Shown here in pieces: positions 22,017-33,356 of a stretch of 64,000 nt of DNA. The stretch is from NCBI RefSeq assembly GCF_026210795.1, contig NC_089429.1, positions 5,642,001 through 5,706,000 on the forward strand, given 5' to 3'. The stretch is from Rhizophagus irregularis (lineage: Eukaryota > Glomeromycota > Glomeromycetes > Glomerales > Glomeraceae). Under the pieces are notes generated by a model. The model did not search any database. It saw nothing but the letters and a program-made list of their open reading frames with translations, and was not told the DNA's origin. Positions within the stretch are counted from its first letter, which is position 1. Every line of letters begins with the position of its first letter. A program made the translations under genes and the position numbers.

Positions 22017-23676
22017 CACTCCCGGCCAAAAAGTTTAGGACCACCCCTATGATCTGCAAATGATCTGCAATAAATAAACAATAACATATTTGTGTAACCT
22101 AAAATTTGTACCCTATGATAATCAATAAATAGTGAACGTCATGCATATCTTTTTTTTCGTTCTTTTATTTTTATTTTTTGCAAAATGGTCAAAACAAGAG
22201 AACTTTCGGATTTCGAACGCGGAAGAGTTATCGGTTTTTATGAAGCTGGTGACTCAGAACGAACAATTTCAGAAAAAACTGGTTATGGTAAAACCACAAT
22301 TCATAATATTATATCAAAATATAAAAAAACAGGTGCTTTTAGTATTGCTTCTCGAAGTGGACGTCCAAAAAAATTAACTGAACGGGATAAACGTCATCTT
22401 AAAGTTATTGTTACTCAAAACCGACGTGAACCAGTAGAGAAAATAGTAAAAAATTTTGCCGAATCCACTGGAAAAGTAATATGTAAGAATACTATGAAAA
22501 ATACATTATATAATATGGGATATCATAGTTGTACTGCTCTCAGAAAACCCAATGTCAGTGAGCGTAACCGAAAAATTCGTTTAAAGTGGGCTCGTGAAAG
22601 ACGTTTATGGACTATAAATGATTGGAAAAAGGTAGTATGGAGCGATGAATCCAGGTTTACATTATTTCAAAATGATGGAAAAATACGAGTTTGGCGTCTT
22701 CAAGAAGAAAAATATAATATTAACTGCCTTGTTCCTACCATGAAGCATGGCGGAGGAGGTATTATGATGTGGGGGTGCTTCTCCTGGTATGGTTTAGGTC
22801 CATTGGTAAGAATAGATGGCCGTATTAATAGTGAAAGATATATTGAAGACATCCTTGGCTATCACGTGGTACCGTTTTTAGAGGAATTTGAAGAGGAAAA
22901 TGGTGAATATTTTTTTCAACAAGATAACGCACCAATTCATACAAGTGCAAGAACGCGGAATTTTATTGAAGAAACGGAAATAATTTTGTTACCATGGCCA
23001 GGGCAAAGCCCTGACCTTAACCCCATCGAACACCTTTGGGACGAGCTTGAACGTCGTATTCGAGCCAAGCAAAAACATCCAAAAAATTTAGGGGAATTGG
23101 AGGCGCTTCTTCAAGAGTGCTGGTCAGAAATTCCATGTGAAGTTTATCAGAAGCTTGTTGAGAGCATGGTACGTCGAATTGAAGAGGTAATAAAAGCTCG
23201 TGGTTATCCCACAAGATATTAATTGACGTTTTTATTAAATTTTTATAAGGGTAAGTATTATAAATTAATGAGTTAATTTAATTTTTTTTAAAGAAAAATA
23301 CCGATTTTTTATTAAAAACTTTAATATTATTAAAAGTATTTAATATTGCGAGATTTTGAGCTGGGTTTTTTACATTATATTATGTTTAATATGATGTTTA
23401 ATAAATATAATTTACATATAATATATTATTATAAAAAAATTTTTTTTTATTTATTAATAGTTTTAGTTTATTTTATTAAAAAAAGGGGTATAAAAATGTT
23501 ACATATTAAATTTCAATAATTTATTATTATAATGAATTTAAATATTATTAAATTTGTTAATTAATTAGTAGAGAAAACGTATATGATCTTTATAGTTTAA
23601 TAAAAAAAGTTATCGTTAAAAAATTCCATTTTTTCTATTATTTACCGGGTGGTCCTAAACTTTTTGGCCGGGAGTG
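22017..23676 (+). mobile_element. Complete Tc1 transposon (1660 bp)
   Basis: Perfect 30-bp terminal inverted repeats (22017-22046 and 23647-23676) start CACTCCCGGCC. TA flanks each side (22015-22016 and 23677-23678). It encloses one intact transposase gene. Joining the flanks across the TA gives sequence matching 7752-7800, a paralogous empty site. Identical TIRs and an open gene suggest a recent, perhaps still competent copy. Confidence 0.95.
22185..23222 (+). CDS. Tc1-family DD34E transposase (345 aa)
   Basis: Catalyses cut-and-paste transposition into TA sites. Residues about 6-55 form the first helix-turn-helix and about 65-140 the second, with an AT-hook-like Gly-Arg-Pro-Lys-Lys at 59-63 between them; these bind the TIRs. 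The catalytic triad is visible: D154 in a Trp-Ser-Asp-Glu-Ser-Arg motif, D247 in Gln-Asp-Asn-Ala-Pro, and E282 in Asn-Pro-Ile-Glu, with 34 residues between the last two. The length is normal for Tc1. It has no intron and no stop. The ATG at 22185 gives the expected N-terminus. An overlapping frame from 22132 is a shadow. Confidence 0.95.
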   Translation: MVKTRELSDFERGRVIGFYEAGDSERTISEKTGYGKTTIHNIISKYKKTGAFSIASRSGRPKKLTERDKRHLKVIVTQNRREPVEKIVKNFAESTGKVICKNTMKNTLYNMGYHSCTALRKPNVSERNRKIRLKWARERRLWTINDWKKVVWSDESRFTLFQNDGKIRVWRLQEEKYNINCLVPTMKHGGGGIMMWGCFSWYGLGPLVRIDGRINSERYIEDILGYHVVPFLEEFEEENGEYFFQQDNAPIHTSARTRNFIEETEIILLPWPGQSPDLNPIEHLWDELERRIRAKQKHPKNLGELEALLQECWSEIPCEVYQKLVESMVRRIEEVIKARGYPTRY

Positions 23677-23678
23677 TA

Positions 23679-24100
23679 TTTTCAATTTCAATCCTTTTGA
23701 TTCGATAAAATTTTATGTAATGATAATATTCCGATAGTTGGAATAATTATGTTGGTCATTATTTTCTTAATGTTAACTCGAAAAGTACGTTCTTGTTGTA
23801 CCTCTCAAAAAATAAAGGTCAAACAAAATAAGACTAAATTAATTAATTAAACACTAATTTCAAAAAAAAAGGAAATTTGTGAAAAAAGGGTTTCAGTTTC
23901 TTAAAACTTTATTACAGATAATAATAATATAATGTATATAAAAAATTTTATTGAAATGATGGATAAATAATTTAAATTGCTTTTTAGTTTTTAGTACAAT
24001 AGAATGAATAAAACTGAATGTATTAAAATCTCATTCTGTTATATTTCAGTAACCGGCGTAAGAATTTACCGTACAACACTGACTAAAATACCCCGCCTGG
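23679..24100. other. Right flank of the Tc1 element, duplicated DNA
   Basis: 23679-23735 matches 7770-7826, and 23800-24000 matches 14650-14900. No gene seen. Confidence 0.5.
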
Positions 24101-25660
24101 GTATAAATCATGATGAAGTATCGAAAAAAAGCACGAAAATCGCATATTAATTCGGATTTTGAAGAAGAAAACGACAATGATCAAATGAAGAGAAAAATAT
24201 TAAATTCGATCTAATTGGTGAATTAGATGATAGGAAAATTCGATTAATATTATGATTAACGACTTAACGTTAACGAGAAAAAAGTCGTTGGTGAACAACG
24301 AAGAAAACGAGGATTTTGTGATCGAAAAACAAGTTATAGTTATGATTCATATCTTGGTGTTAAATGAAATTTAAATATGGCTCGCACTATAATAAGTAAT
24401 TGTCGTTAAATATGAATATGACAAGACGATAACGGATTGACATCGATTCAAGACAATGAGATATTTGAGATATAAAACATGAAGGAACTATTTATTTGCT
24501 TGCAAATGCACAGTCACAAACAAGAAAAAAAAAATTTCATGCTTTAATGTCTTATTCGAAACATTCATTTCAATACCTTCAGTAGCACTTCTTCATACTG
24601 CTGATTCATGAGAGAAAATCTGCATATCATTTGGCAGTCATCACTAATTTTTCCGAGTAGTACGATACTACTCCTCACTTATTTTACCTTGCATATGAAG
24701 TTAATAAGCCTCAGATGTTCATGTAGATCACGAAGTATACAGTATTATAAATACGGACACGTCTTTAACAAAATCTCATGAGCAACTTTTACTTGTCTGA
24801 TAATTGTTTAGCCATAAATCAAACTATCGATAACTATTACACCGAACCCACGGCTTGGGAATAAAAGTTCGGTACATAGTAGAGTTCGGCAGAGAAATTT
24901 TTCCCCCAAGTTTTTTTCGGTATATCAAGAAAACCACGTGATTAATATCCCAATTTCGGCCAGAATTAAGATGTTTTTGGCATCAATTAATTTAGGCAAA
25001 AATCAAGTGGTTCTAATTCTGGCTGAAATTAATTAATTTCAGGCGAAATTGGCAAATCATGTGACTAAGTTATATCAAAAATTCAAAATAAGTGGTAAAT
25101 CAATAATTTTAAATATTATGAAAACGGATTTAGAAAAAAAGTTCGATAAATCAAGAGTCGTTATATCGTGTGTTCGTTATATCGAGATTAGACTGTATAA
25201 TGAATTGAATACATTAAAGATAAAACTTATCGAAGACTCTGATGAAGAAAAAAAGAAGAAAACCTGGATTCAACAGAAAAAAGAAATAAAGGGATATTCA
25301 AAGTCTAGATGTAGAGCAAAAGGATGTAGTTATAAATGAAACATTTATACTCGCTGAAAATATATTATTATTAAAAAGAAATATTACACTATACTAGAGA
25401 TAGAATCCCTTAGTACTTTAACCATGAAGGAAAGTAAAGAGTGTGGAGTGTGGACTGCTTTCAATAGGAGAATAGATACGAGAAATAATAACTTTAGGCA
25501 GGAAGATAAAGATGATCTTTCGAACCTGCTAAAGAATATTTTAGATAAGGCTAACATAAAGATAACAAGTAACGACGAATTTTATCATCATAAAATATAG
25601 ACTTTAGATCAAGAAATAGATGAAGAAAATATTTTTAAAAAAGTTTGAAGCAAAATTCTT
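24101..25660 (+). pseudogene. Decayed charged-protein gene, unknown family
   Basis: Acidic/basic codon-like stretches (24110-24330, 25049-25339 with a 96-codon open frame, 25400-25600) alternate with stops. A piece near 24370-24430 weakly resembles 8830-8880 of the decayed gene upstream of the Sel1 gene, so it may be a third member of that family. A foldback interrupts it at 24934-25065. The 96-codon frame is rich in Lys/Glu with two Cys near its end; no domain is recognised. Confidence 0.3.
24934..25065. repeat. Nested foldback with CACGTGATT end
   Basis: The left end CCACGTGATT…CCAATTTCGGCC pairs imperfectly with the right end GGCGAAATTGG…ATCATGTGAC. An inner pair, GCCAGAATTA and TAATTCTGGC, and a palindromic GAAATTAATTAATTTC lie inside. 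The size and structure fit a decayed MITE. Confidence 0.45.
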
Positions 25661-26666
25661 TATTATGAATAAACGAGAAAGAGAGACTGACTGCTAATAA
25701 ATGAAAGTAATAAAATGACAAAGAGAGGGATAAAGCATTTATGCTTGCCCGAGCCATAACCCATATGATGGCGTATTTTATCAAACAAAATGTTAGCAAT
25801 TTCTTTGCTATCTAATCATTTACTAATTAACTTTATTATATTACATTTAGTATCCTATTAAAAACTTTCCCAGCGTCCCCCCAGTAGCAGTAAGTACAAA
25901 TTTTCACCCACGTGACTGGCCAATTTATCCAAAAATCTGCAGCACCATAACTTTTTGGCCAAAAGTTAAGGCATTAACTTGGCGTTATGAAATCACGCAT
26001 GTTGCAAATTAGTGACAATAAGGGTTTTATACACTGAAAAATGACCTCAGAATACTTTGTAAAAAATACTTTAATGATCACGTGAAAGTAAGATTTTATT
26101 GGTGATGCTAGGTAAAATGCTTTCGAATAATGTAACTTTTATGATGCATATGCATGCGATCTGTGTTAAAACTAAACATGATAACAAACAAATGTTATCT
26201 TGATTTTTAATATGTTCTGTCTGACTAACTAGACGATCTTTATTGCAAAGTTCACCTTCTTCAGTTATAAGAAAAGAGCGTTAGCAGAATAGCAAAAATT
26301 CATTGATCCTTTTTTTTTTTTAATATACTGTATGTTAAATTTTCCAATTTTTTTGCAACAATAAATAATTACAGTAAACGTTTTTTGAACCTTTATTCTT
26401 ATAAAAAGTGTTATTCGGAATTTTATCAAATGCTTACTTTTTTTGATTACGTCGATTATTAAAAAATTCACAGATGATTTTCGTCAAAATTTTTTCTCTT
26501 AAAGTCAGTTAGAATGCGGAAAGTTGAGCTTTGACAGGTAAATTATTTTTTACTTTAATAAAATTTTTCTTTTGAATTTTGAAATTTTGGTGCCAATAAT
26601 ATTTTTAACATATTTTAGTGTTTTAAATTATTTGAAGATAATATGTGATGAAAATCACCGGCGTAA
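25661..26666. other. Intergenic, no gene seen
   Basis: Contains two CACGTG sites (25909 and 26079) and a near-perfect palindrome around TTTTTGGCCAAAA near 25950. Otherwise AT-rich. Confidence 0.4.
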
Positions 26667-26795
26667 TGTTGTAGACCAAGTCCAAACCTTACCATCGGAG
26701 ATCATCGTTGGTACAGTCTTAAGGCATTATTAGATTGGCCGATAATTTAGGCCGATGATAAGGTTTGGGAACATGGTCAAGTTTGGTCTACAACA
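26667..26795. mobile_element. 129-bp hairpin MITE
   Basis: Begins TGTTGTAGACCAA and ends with its exact inverse complement TTGGTCTACAACA. Inner arms CCAAACCTTACCATCGG and CCGATGATAAGGTTTGG also pair, with a 15-bp offset in the right arm. No clear target duplication was found. Confidence 0.65.
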
Positions 26796-27103
26796 GTTAA
26801 TACTAAAAAATTTACGGTGCATTGTAAAATCATAACAAATGTTCGAGTGTCATGTGACTAATGATACGACTGATTCTAAATTTCAAATTACATACTTTAG
26901 AGTTTAGATTGAATTACACGTGTAAAATATAACAATAAGACTTTCTACTTTTTATTATTGGCAATTAAATTTATAGTAAATATAACTTATGTTGGGTACC
27001 AAAATAGATTTTATTTAAATTTATGACAAAACAAAATACATAATATTTCAGTAAAAGAAAGTTATCAAATATAGAATGATATTTATAATTTAGGTGTTTC
27101 GAT

Positions 27104-27320
27104 AACATTTTTCAAGCTCAATATATCGAAGTAGTATGATCATTTGATCATTTTAAGCAGCTTCTTTATAATTGAAATGTTCTAATTTCAATTTTTTTTT
27201 AATAATTATTCCATACTTATAACAATTTTCTAGACAATGTATTCGTTGAAAAAGTGATGTGAGGGATGACGCATCAACATTCTGATCTTCACTGTGTCAC
27301 TCAAGTTATCGAGACCCAGT
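27104..27320 (-). pseudogene. Sel1-gene remnant (minus strand)
   Basis: Aligns with the start of the minus-strand Sel1 gene: one damaged Sel1 unit and the linker containing the word ACATTCTGATCTTCAC, matching 16345-16360. Nearly all repeats and the zinc finger are lost. Its upstream side continues as the duplicated intergenic block, so this is a collapsed copy of the 15089-16594 locus. Confidence 0.65.
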
Positions 27321-27850
27321 AATTACTAAACTACGATAATAACAAAAATAAAAATGTATACTTATGATATTATCGATCTTCACCGTTTTTTTTACCTATT
27401 ATTTCATCTCAAACTAACGAAAAAGCTGAACGGTAATAGTAATTTTCAAAGAGGGTATATTAATACATTATGACTAATGATAGTCAATCAATTAATTGCG
27501 TTAATTACGTCGTAATTGATCGATTCGAATTTAAAGGAAATTAACTCTTTGCGTTCCATTATTGTTCCATAATGTGGAGTTGTTTCGGACTGGCGCGTTG
27601 ATAAAGATCCAATAATAAAAAAAAAAATAGTCCAACTCCTTTTTTGATTGATACCCATTATTTTTCTCTGGATAATCAGTGATTGGCGATAAATCATTCG
27701 ATAATCGAGTATAAGTCGATTTTTCGATTAATTCGATTTTGGTGATAAAATATCCAAGATATCATTATTAATACATAATAAAAGTATTGTATTTATAATA
27801 CAATTTATGACTGATAAATTGATGATCTGTAAAAGGGTTAATGGTAATGG
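27321..27850. other. Inserted DNA without recognisable gene
   Basis: Absent from the matching position near the 16594 gene. A 69-codon minus-strand frame at 27488-27697 has no support. Confidence 0.35.
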
Positions 27851-28063
27851 TTACGTGGCGGCGGTTTCATAATCGATATTGGCTCGGACTTTACTTAGCC
27901 AGTCGTTCCCCACAATAGCAGCATAAGACTCAGCTTCGGTAACCACAACATTAATCGGAATGGTAATATCCCGAATAGTAATGGGAAAATCCAGCACTTC
28001 ACCTAACGGTCGTTTCCTCTCGCCGTTTAACGTTACGGTACGTTTCACCGAAATCTGTTTCAC
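27851..28063 (-). pseudogene. Retropepsin fragment of a Ty3/gypsy-like retrotransposon
   Basis: Seventy codons read as part of a retroviral-type aspartic protease of the kind in Ty3/gypsy polyproteins: Pro-Ile-Thr-Ile-Arg-Asp…Ile-Pro-Ile-Asn-Val-Val-Val, then Gly-Asn-Asp-Trp-Leu…Ala-x-Ile-Asp-Tyr, the conserved motif near the end of the domain. The Asp-Thr/Ser-Gly active-site part is missing and no reverse transcriptase is nearby, so it is a small fragment. The GC content is higher than the surroundings. Confidence 0.65.
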
Positions 28064-28575
28064 CTGAAATCATTTTGGTTTCACTAAAAGGGCATTTCAT
28101 TAAATGAAAATTTTGCCGAATGGACATTTCGCCGAATCCTTTTATCCCCGAATGATTCATTTCGCTGAAATCTACTTCGCAGAAAATGGTCATGATTGTG
28201 AGTGTTTAATTTTCTTTTTATATGAATTTTAGAATTATCTAAATATTCTCAATTAATTGAAGAGATTACTAGTTAATTAATTCGATCATTAGCTCTAAAA
28301 AAAAGAAAAATATATAACAATTAATATAAGTTACTTGAATGTTAAAGTGAAATAATCCCGAAGGAAAGATTTTTTAAAACAAAAAAGGATTTATTCTTTA
28401 AAATTTTTTTTGTTTATTTATCGCGCACATTGAATCTTTTAATTTTATAAGATCATATTGATCGTTACCATTTCAGTGAAACGTCCATTCGTCGAAATGG
28501 CTTCGACAAAAAGATCCATTCAACGAAATGGATATTCTAAAAAATGACACTTCGGCGAAAAGTCCGGATACCAAT
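28064..28575. mobile_element. Element with subterminal TTCGxCGAA-type repeats
   Basis: Both ends (28064-28190 and 28465-28575) carry repeated words of the form ATTTCGCCGAA, CATTTCGCTGAAAT, CATTCGTCGAAATGG and CACTTCGGCGAAAAGTCC in both orientations, while the middle is plain AT-rich DNA. Multiple short self-complementary subterminal repeats suggest a non-autonomous DNA transposon. The boundaries are approximate. Confidence 0.5.
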
Positions 28576-30440
28576 TGAAATTGTCATACATTTGATGCCA
28601 GCATTATTTAATTAAGCAAGTGGTTGTCGTCTAATTTGTGATTTTGCATTATTCAGTTATGTTCAGTGAATTGAGGCGATAAAAAAAAATCACTTATATT
28701 ACATAAACGTAAAAACTATAGTTAATTAATCGAGAATTAATTAATTGGTTATTAACCAAACATACTGTAAAAATATACAGCCCATTAAATACACTTAAAC
28801 GTGCAAAAGAAATGGTTCATGTTTGTAATGTGCAAATTTGGCGATTTACACAAAATCAAGTAACTTCAATTTAACCAGTAAAAATGGAAATTAAAGTTTT
28901 TATTCAAAAATACCGATGCTACTAAATTTGGGTATAAAGGATAGGGTTAATAAAATTTTATTTAGGTAAACAATAACTCCGTTATGAATAAAGTTAATTA
29001 ATCTAACGAAGACCATGCAAAATAATTATTATTTGAATTTGTAATAATATAAGCGAAATTTTACATCGATTAGCTAATTATTATGTAAAAGATAGCGGTT
29101 AAAATATTATCCGAGGTGCAACTCTCCTATCCATACTTGGAAGGTTTAAATGAAATAGTAAAACTATTTAGTATTACAAAGTATAAAACAATTTGACATA
29201 TGATCAAAATAAACTTATTCCTATTTATATAATTCACAATAAGATCGTCCTACGCTTATCCATTGGTTTATGAAACTCATACATCATTCCGTAAATTAAT
29301 CTGTGACACCGCATGAAAAATCAATAAAGTAATTTTCACACACCACGTGAAATAAATTAAATCTATAAAGTTTAAATGGGACCAAACATATAATATTATC
29401 TATATGTATCTCCTAAGTAAGGGTGATATCATACCATTAAGGGGTTATCTAATAAAGTTGCATAATTATATAATTTTCTTTGAAGAGTTTCTGAAGCTGT
29501 GAAAGGCCAAAATTCATCTTTTTTTAGAAGTTAGGTCGAAATTTATCGTGTTGCTGCCTGATGCTAGTAGGCACATACTGTTTTGTGTATTAAATAATAC
29601 ATTGTTTGCTTTAAACGCTTTCGTGATACACATAACATTGACAACGAGTATTACAGATTACAAAGACATAATTTAATTCATTCTTTCAAAATCTTAATTA
29701 ATTGTTTAATTCGTTGCAATACAACATAAATTAATTTGTACCCAAATATTGCATTCTAAATTTCCTTAGGGTAAAGATTATCAAAAAAGCCATCTAATCT
29801 TCATATTATTTCGTAAGAATTTTTTTATTTTTAAATTTCGCATGACGAGGTGATTTGTCGATCAAATAAAATTAACTTATCATAACAACCGAAAGCAAGT
29901 TATAGAAAAAAAATCACTTCGTAAAAAAAAACGACCCTTTTATTTTATCCAATTGTTTATTAGCTATTTCAACTCATTTTTTCTTTTTTTTTTTTAAGGA
30001 CGCTTTGGATATAATTAAATCTTTATATTTGTTTAATTCACTTCAAAAAAAGCACCACTGGCACCCTTCCCAATTTTTAAAAACTAATTCGTAAAACGTG
30101 AATTGTTCGTCTTTTATATTAAATTTTAAATTGGGATGTCAGATTTTAATTGTTATTCGGTATTGCTGATATACTGCGCACTAAAATTTTTTATTTAATT
30201 TCATATTTTCAATAAAAATGAAGATATCATTAATAAAAAACTTTATAAAGAGGACAAATAGTGAGATAAATATAAAACAAATAAATAAATATTATATACT
30301 ATATAAATATATAAATAATACTAAATAAATAAATAAATATGATATATAAACTTAATAACAAATATATTATCATTAAATGATCATTAATGAATGGAAAAAG
30401 AAATGAATCCAAAAATATATACACTACTAATTAAAATTTT
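28576..30440. other. Second copy of the intergenic block, then P450 3' region
   Basis: 28700-30075 aligns with 16700-19590 minus the MITE and the LINE, giving empty sites for both. A related stretch also precedes the third P450 (59960-60880). 30240-30380 is a low-complexity (AAAT)n run before the P450 stop. No gene seen. Confidence 0.6.
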
Positions 30441-32172
30441 TTAAAATTTTCTTGGTTTAATTCTAACAGGTAATTCTTTACAAAGGTTAAGTATTTCAGA
30501 TTTATACATTAATGGAGCATTCATGTCAATTAATTCAATATCATATTTTCTATAAATTGACATTAATACACATTTTAATTCTATGATTGCCAATTTTCTT
30601 CCAGGGCAAATTCTAATTCCTCCTCCAAATATTGGAAAAATACTTGACATTTTTTTCTTTTCAAGTAAATATTTATTACTTTCTTCAACTTTATAAAATC
30701 TATCAGGATCAAATTTTTCAGGTTCGGTCCAATAATCCTTATGTTTCATTATTGCGGAAACAAGAACTTGAAATTTAGTTCCTTTTGGCCAATCGTATCC
30801 TCCAACTTTATCAGCTTGAGAATTTATACGACCAACAATAAAAGTTATTGGAGTGTGACGATATATTTCTTTGGTAACTGCGTCGCAATATTCTAATTTA
30901 TCAAGATCTTTATTTGTTATTGGTCTTGTTAAGTCGGTTCCAAGAACTCTATCAAATTCTTGTATCAATCGTTGTTTCACTTCCGGATAATGTTCAACAT
31001 AATATATAACAATGCAAATAAAATTCGCTGTCTGTGATTTTAAAAAAAGAAACGAGATTTTTTTTTTTAAAAAAAAAAGCGATAAAATTCTTAAAATACA
31101 TAATATTAAATAATTTTTTACTTACGGTATCAGTACCCCCGAGTAATGCGTCGAGTATATTACCAAAAATCTCTTTATCAGTCATCGGTCTTAATAAATC
31201 AGGGTCGGCATTTTTCACACCGTTGATATCACGTGGTGTATTCGCGGTTATATATGACGTTAACATATCTTGACCAAGTGGTTGATCTAATGGTGTATTT
31301 TCAATTTCAATCCTTCTTTCTTTTATAATGGTATATACTTTATCAAATAAATAATCTTTATTTTTCAATAATTTTTTAACTTTGTCACGAATAAATGGAA
31401 CATTATTACGAGTGAACTTATTAAAAGCGAAAAAATAAAACATTCCTTCTAAATAAGTTTCACCTGATTCAATAAATTTTTTAGCTTCTTTTAATTTTTC
31501 ATTTTCATTTTCATTTAAAGTATTTTTATTATCGTTAATTAATATATTATAATAAGAGGCGATAGCATCATTTTTTGTTCCTGTAGCTATTTTAAAAATC
31601 ATTTCATTTGTAAATCTACGCATCCATTTTATAAGGTCTAATTCATAATCTTCTCCAAGATTATTAAAATAAATTTCCATTTCTTTCCATAATTCATTAG
31701 TCCATTCAATAGCTTGACGATTAAAACTTGGAGTTATCAATGCTTGAGTAAAAAATTGACGATTATATTTCCAAGATTTAAGATCATTATTAAATGATAC
31801 TCCTCCTCCATCCATTCCATATTCACTTAATCCTTCCGAATTAGGTAATCTAATAGGATATTTAGTCTTTGTTGAAGGTAAGATCATATTATCAATTAAA
31901 TCTGGCCTACCTACTACTATAAAACGATCACCTCCTAAAATTATTTCGAACATATCACCATATTTTTTATGTAATGATAATAACCAATCATTAAATCCAT
32001 ATCCAATTTGTTGATAAGAGTTACCAAGGAGTGGAAGTGGTAATGGACCTGGTAAAGGATTAATACGAGTAAAATAACGATAATAAAAATGAGTCACGTA
32101 GATAATTGAAAAAATTATTAAGAGAGAAGCGATTTCAGAAATTTCAAAAGATGAGATAATTGTAGTAATCAT
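30441..32172 (-). CDS. Cytochrome P450 monooxygenase (545 aa, two exons)
   Basis: Heme-thiolate monooxygenase, probably ER-bound; substrate unknown. Exons on the minus strand are 32172-31126 and 31031-30441, with a 94-bp intron (GTAAGT…CACAG) in phase 0. Visible in order: hydrophobic anchor (about 10-32), Pro-rich hinge (Pro-Leu-Pro-Gly-Pro, about 39), C-helix Trp-Lys-Tyr-Asn-Arg, I-helix Gly-Gly-Thr-Asp-Thr-Thr formed across the intron, K-helix Glu-Ile-Tyr-Arg (404-407), Asp-Pro-Asp-Arg-Phe, and the heme-binding Phe-Gly-Gly-Gly-Ile-Arg-Ile-Cys-Pro-Gly with ligand Cys491. The length is typical of fungal microsomal P450s. A TATATATA stretch lies about 75 bp upstream, and the gene is head-to-head with a BTB-TLDc gene. 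The intron model is supported by the same exon lengths (1047 and 591 bp) in the paralogue at 61088-62819. Confidence 0.93.
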
Positions 32173-32243
32173 TGTTTAAATTGTTAAAAGGGTAAAGAGG
32201 ATTAAAATAAATTAAAAAACATTTTTTTCTGGATGTACGGGTC

Positions 32244-32254
32244 TTATATATATA
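32244..32254 (-). promoter_or_regulatory. TATA-like box of the P450 gene
   Basis: TATATATATAA on the minus strand, about 75 bp before the ATG. Counterparts are at about 55013-55022 and 62884-62889 before the other two P450 starts. Confidence 0.4.
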
Positions 32255-33195
32255 TTACTCAGGGCCAAATGAAAAATGAATTATAAATTGATTAATTGAT
32301 TTTCGACTGATGTTGCAAATTAGTACCAATCATATAATTACCAAAGGATTTACACAAAGGGTTCACAAAAGGGTTCACCGCCTGACTGTTCGCTCAAAAG
32401 ATTGGGTCGATCAATGATTGGTTCATTTAGTTACATTTATTAACAATAACTGTTCCATAGTATAATAAACATAAAACTTATCAAAATTTCCAAATTGAGT
32501 TATATTATCAATGACGAATAAGTTTATTTGTTATTTTTTTTGAAAATTCGGTTTAAATCCCCGAAAATGTTGTGCACGTTGGACGAAGTACACAATATGT
32601 ATTAACAATGCAAGATGCAAAGAGTATTATTAATTCGATCATTCGAATAATGGAATTTACACAATTTACAAAAGAAGATAAAAAAACTTTTTGCAAAAAT
32701 TTTATTATTAAATTTTAAAAATTTTGTGAGTACTTTGATCGTTATCACTTTTTTCTAAATAGTATTTTTAATCATGTCGATCACTTTGATCAGTTTGATA
32801 AAGAAGTAAAAAAATAGCCGATCCATTTTCGAACAAAATAAGGTTCATTCAGCGATCTATAGATGGATTAAGTATGATAAACCAGTGATGGTTGCTATAA
32901 TAAAGTTATTTTACAAGTTAATTTAAAGGATTTTTTTTCAAACTCTTATCTTAGTTGGAAACCATAATTTTTAGAGTTACAAATAATTGCACGTAATTAA
33001 TTTTAATATTAATCATTTGTCGTAAATCATGTTAGAAAAACCCCTAAAAGTTTGATATCCAATGTGAATTTAACTAAAAACTTTTTAATTTTAACATGAA
33101 TGGAATCAAGGAGATATTTTGCATCAATGTTTACATAAACAAAGGATAAAATCTTCATTTTAAACTTAAAAAGGGAATATTCAAACGTTATACTC
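32255..33195. other. Divergent intergenic region of the P450/BTB pair
   Basis: No gene seen. The part next to the BTB gene (from about 33190) is conserved before the BTB gene at 55487. Confidence 0.45.
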
Positions 33196-33300
33196 CACGT
33201 GGACATATCACGTGATTACCATTGGATCGAATTTCGGTATAACTCCGGACCGAAATATTTGCAATATTTCCGAAAACTTAACCAAATAAATTTTTAAAGT
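33196..33300 (+). promoter_or_regulatory. BTB-TLDc promoter with two CACGTG sites
   Basis: CACGTG at 33196-33201 and 33209-33214, then CGAATTTCGGTA and an AATATTTGCAATATTTCC box, then TTAACCAAATAA. The same order recurs at 55299-55430 before the other head-to-head BTB gene. CACGTG is the E-box bound by fungal bHLH factors of the Cbf1/Pho4 type; which factor acts here is unknown. Confidence 0.45.
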
Positions 33301-33356
33301 TTAGTTTCTTTTTCGTTTCTTTGAAAAGTCAAAAAAAAAAAAAAAAGTCAGTTATA

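Noticed and set aside
22132-22377. 81-codon frame overlapping the transposase start
   Set aside because: Different frame, hydrophobic artefact; the transposase has full domain support from 22185.
33321-33356. Upstream extension of BTB gene 1
   Set aside because: Open only from TTG and encodes a Lys run from the poly(A) leader; the paralogues start at the ATG at 33357.
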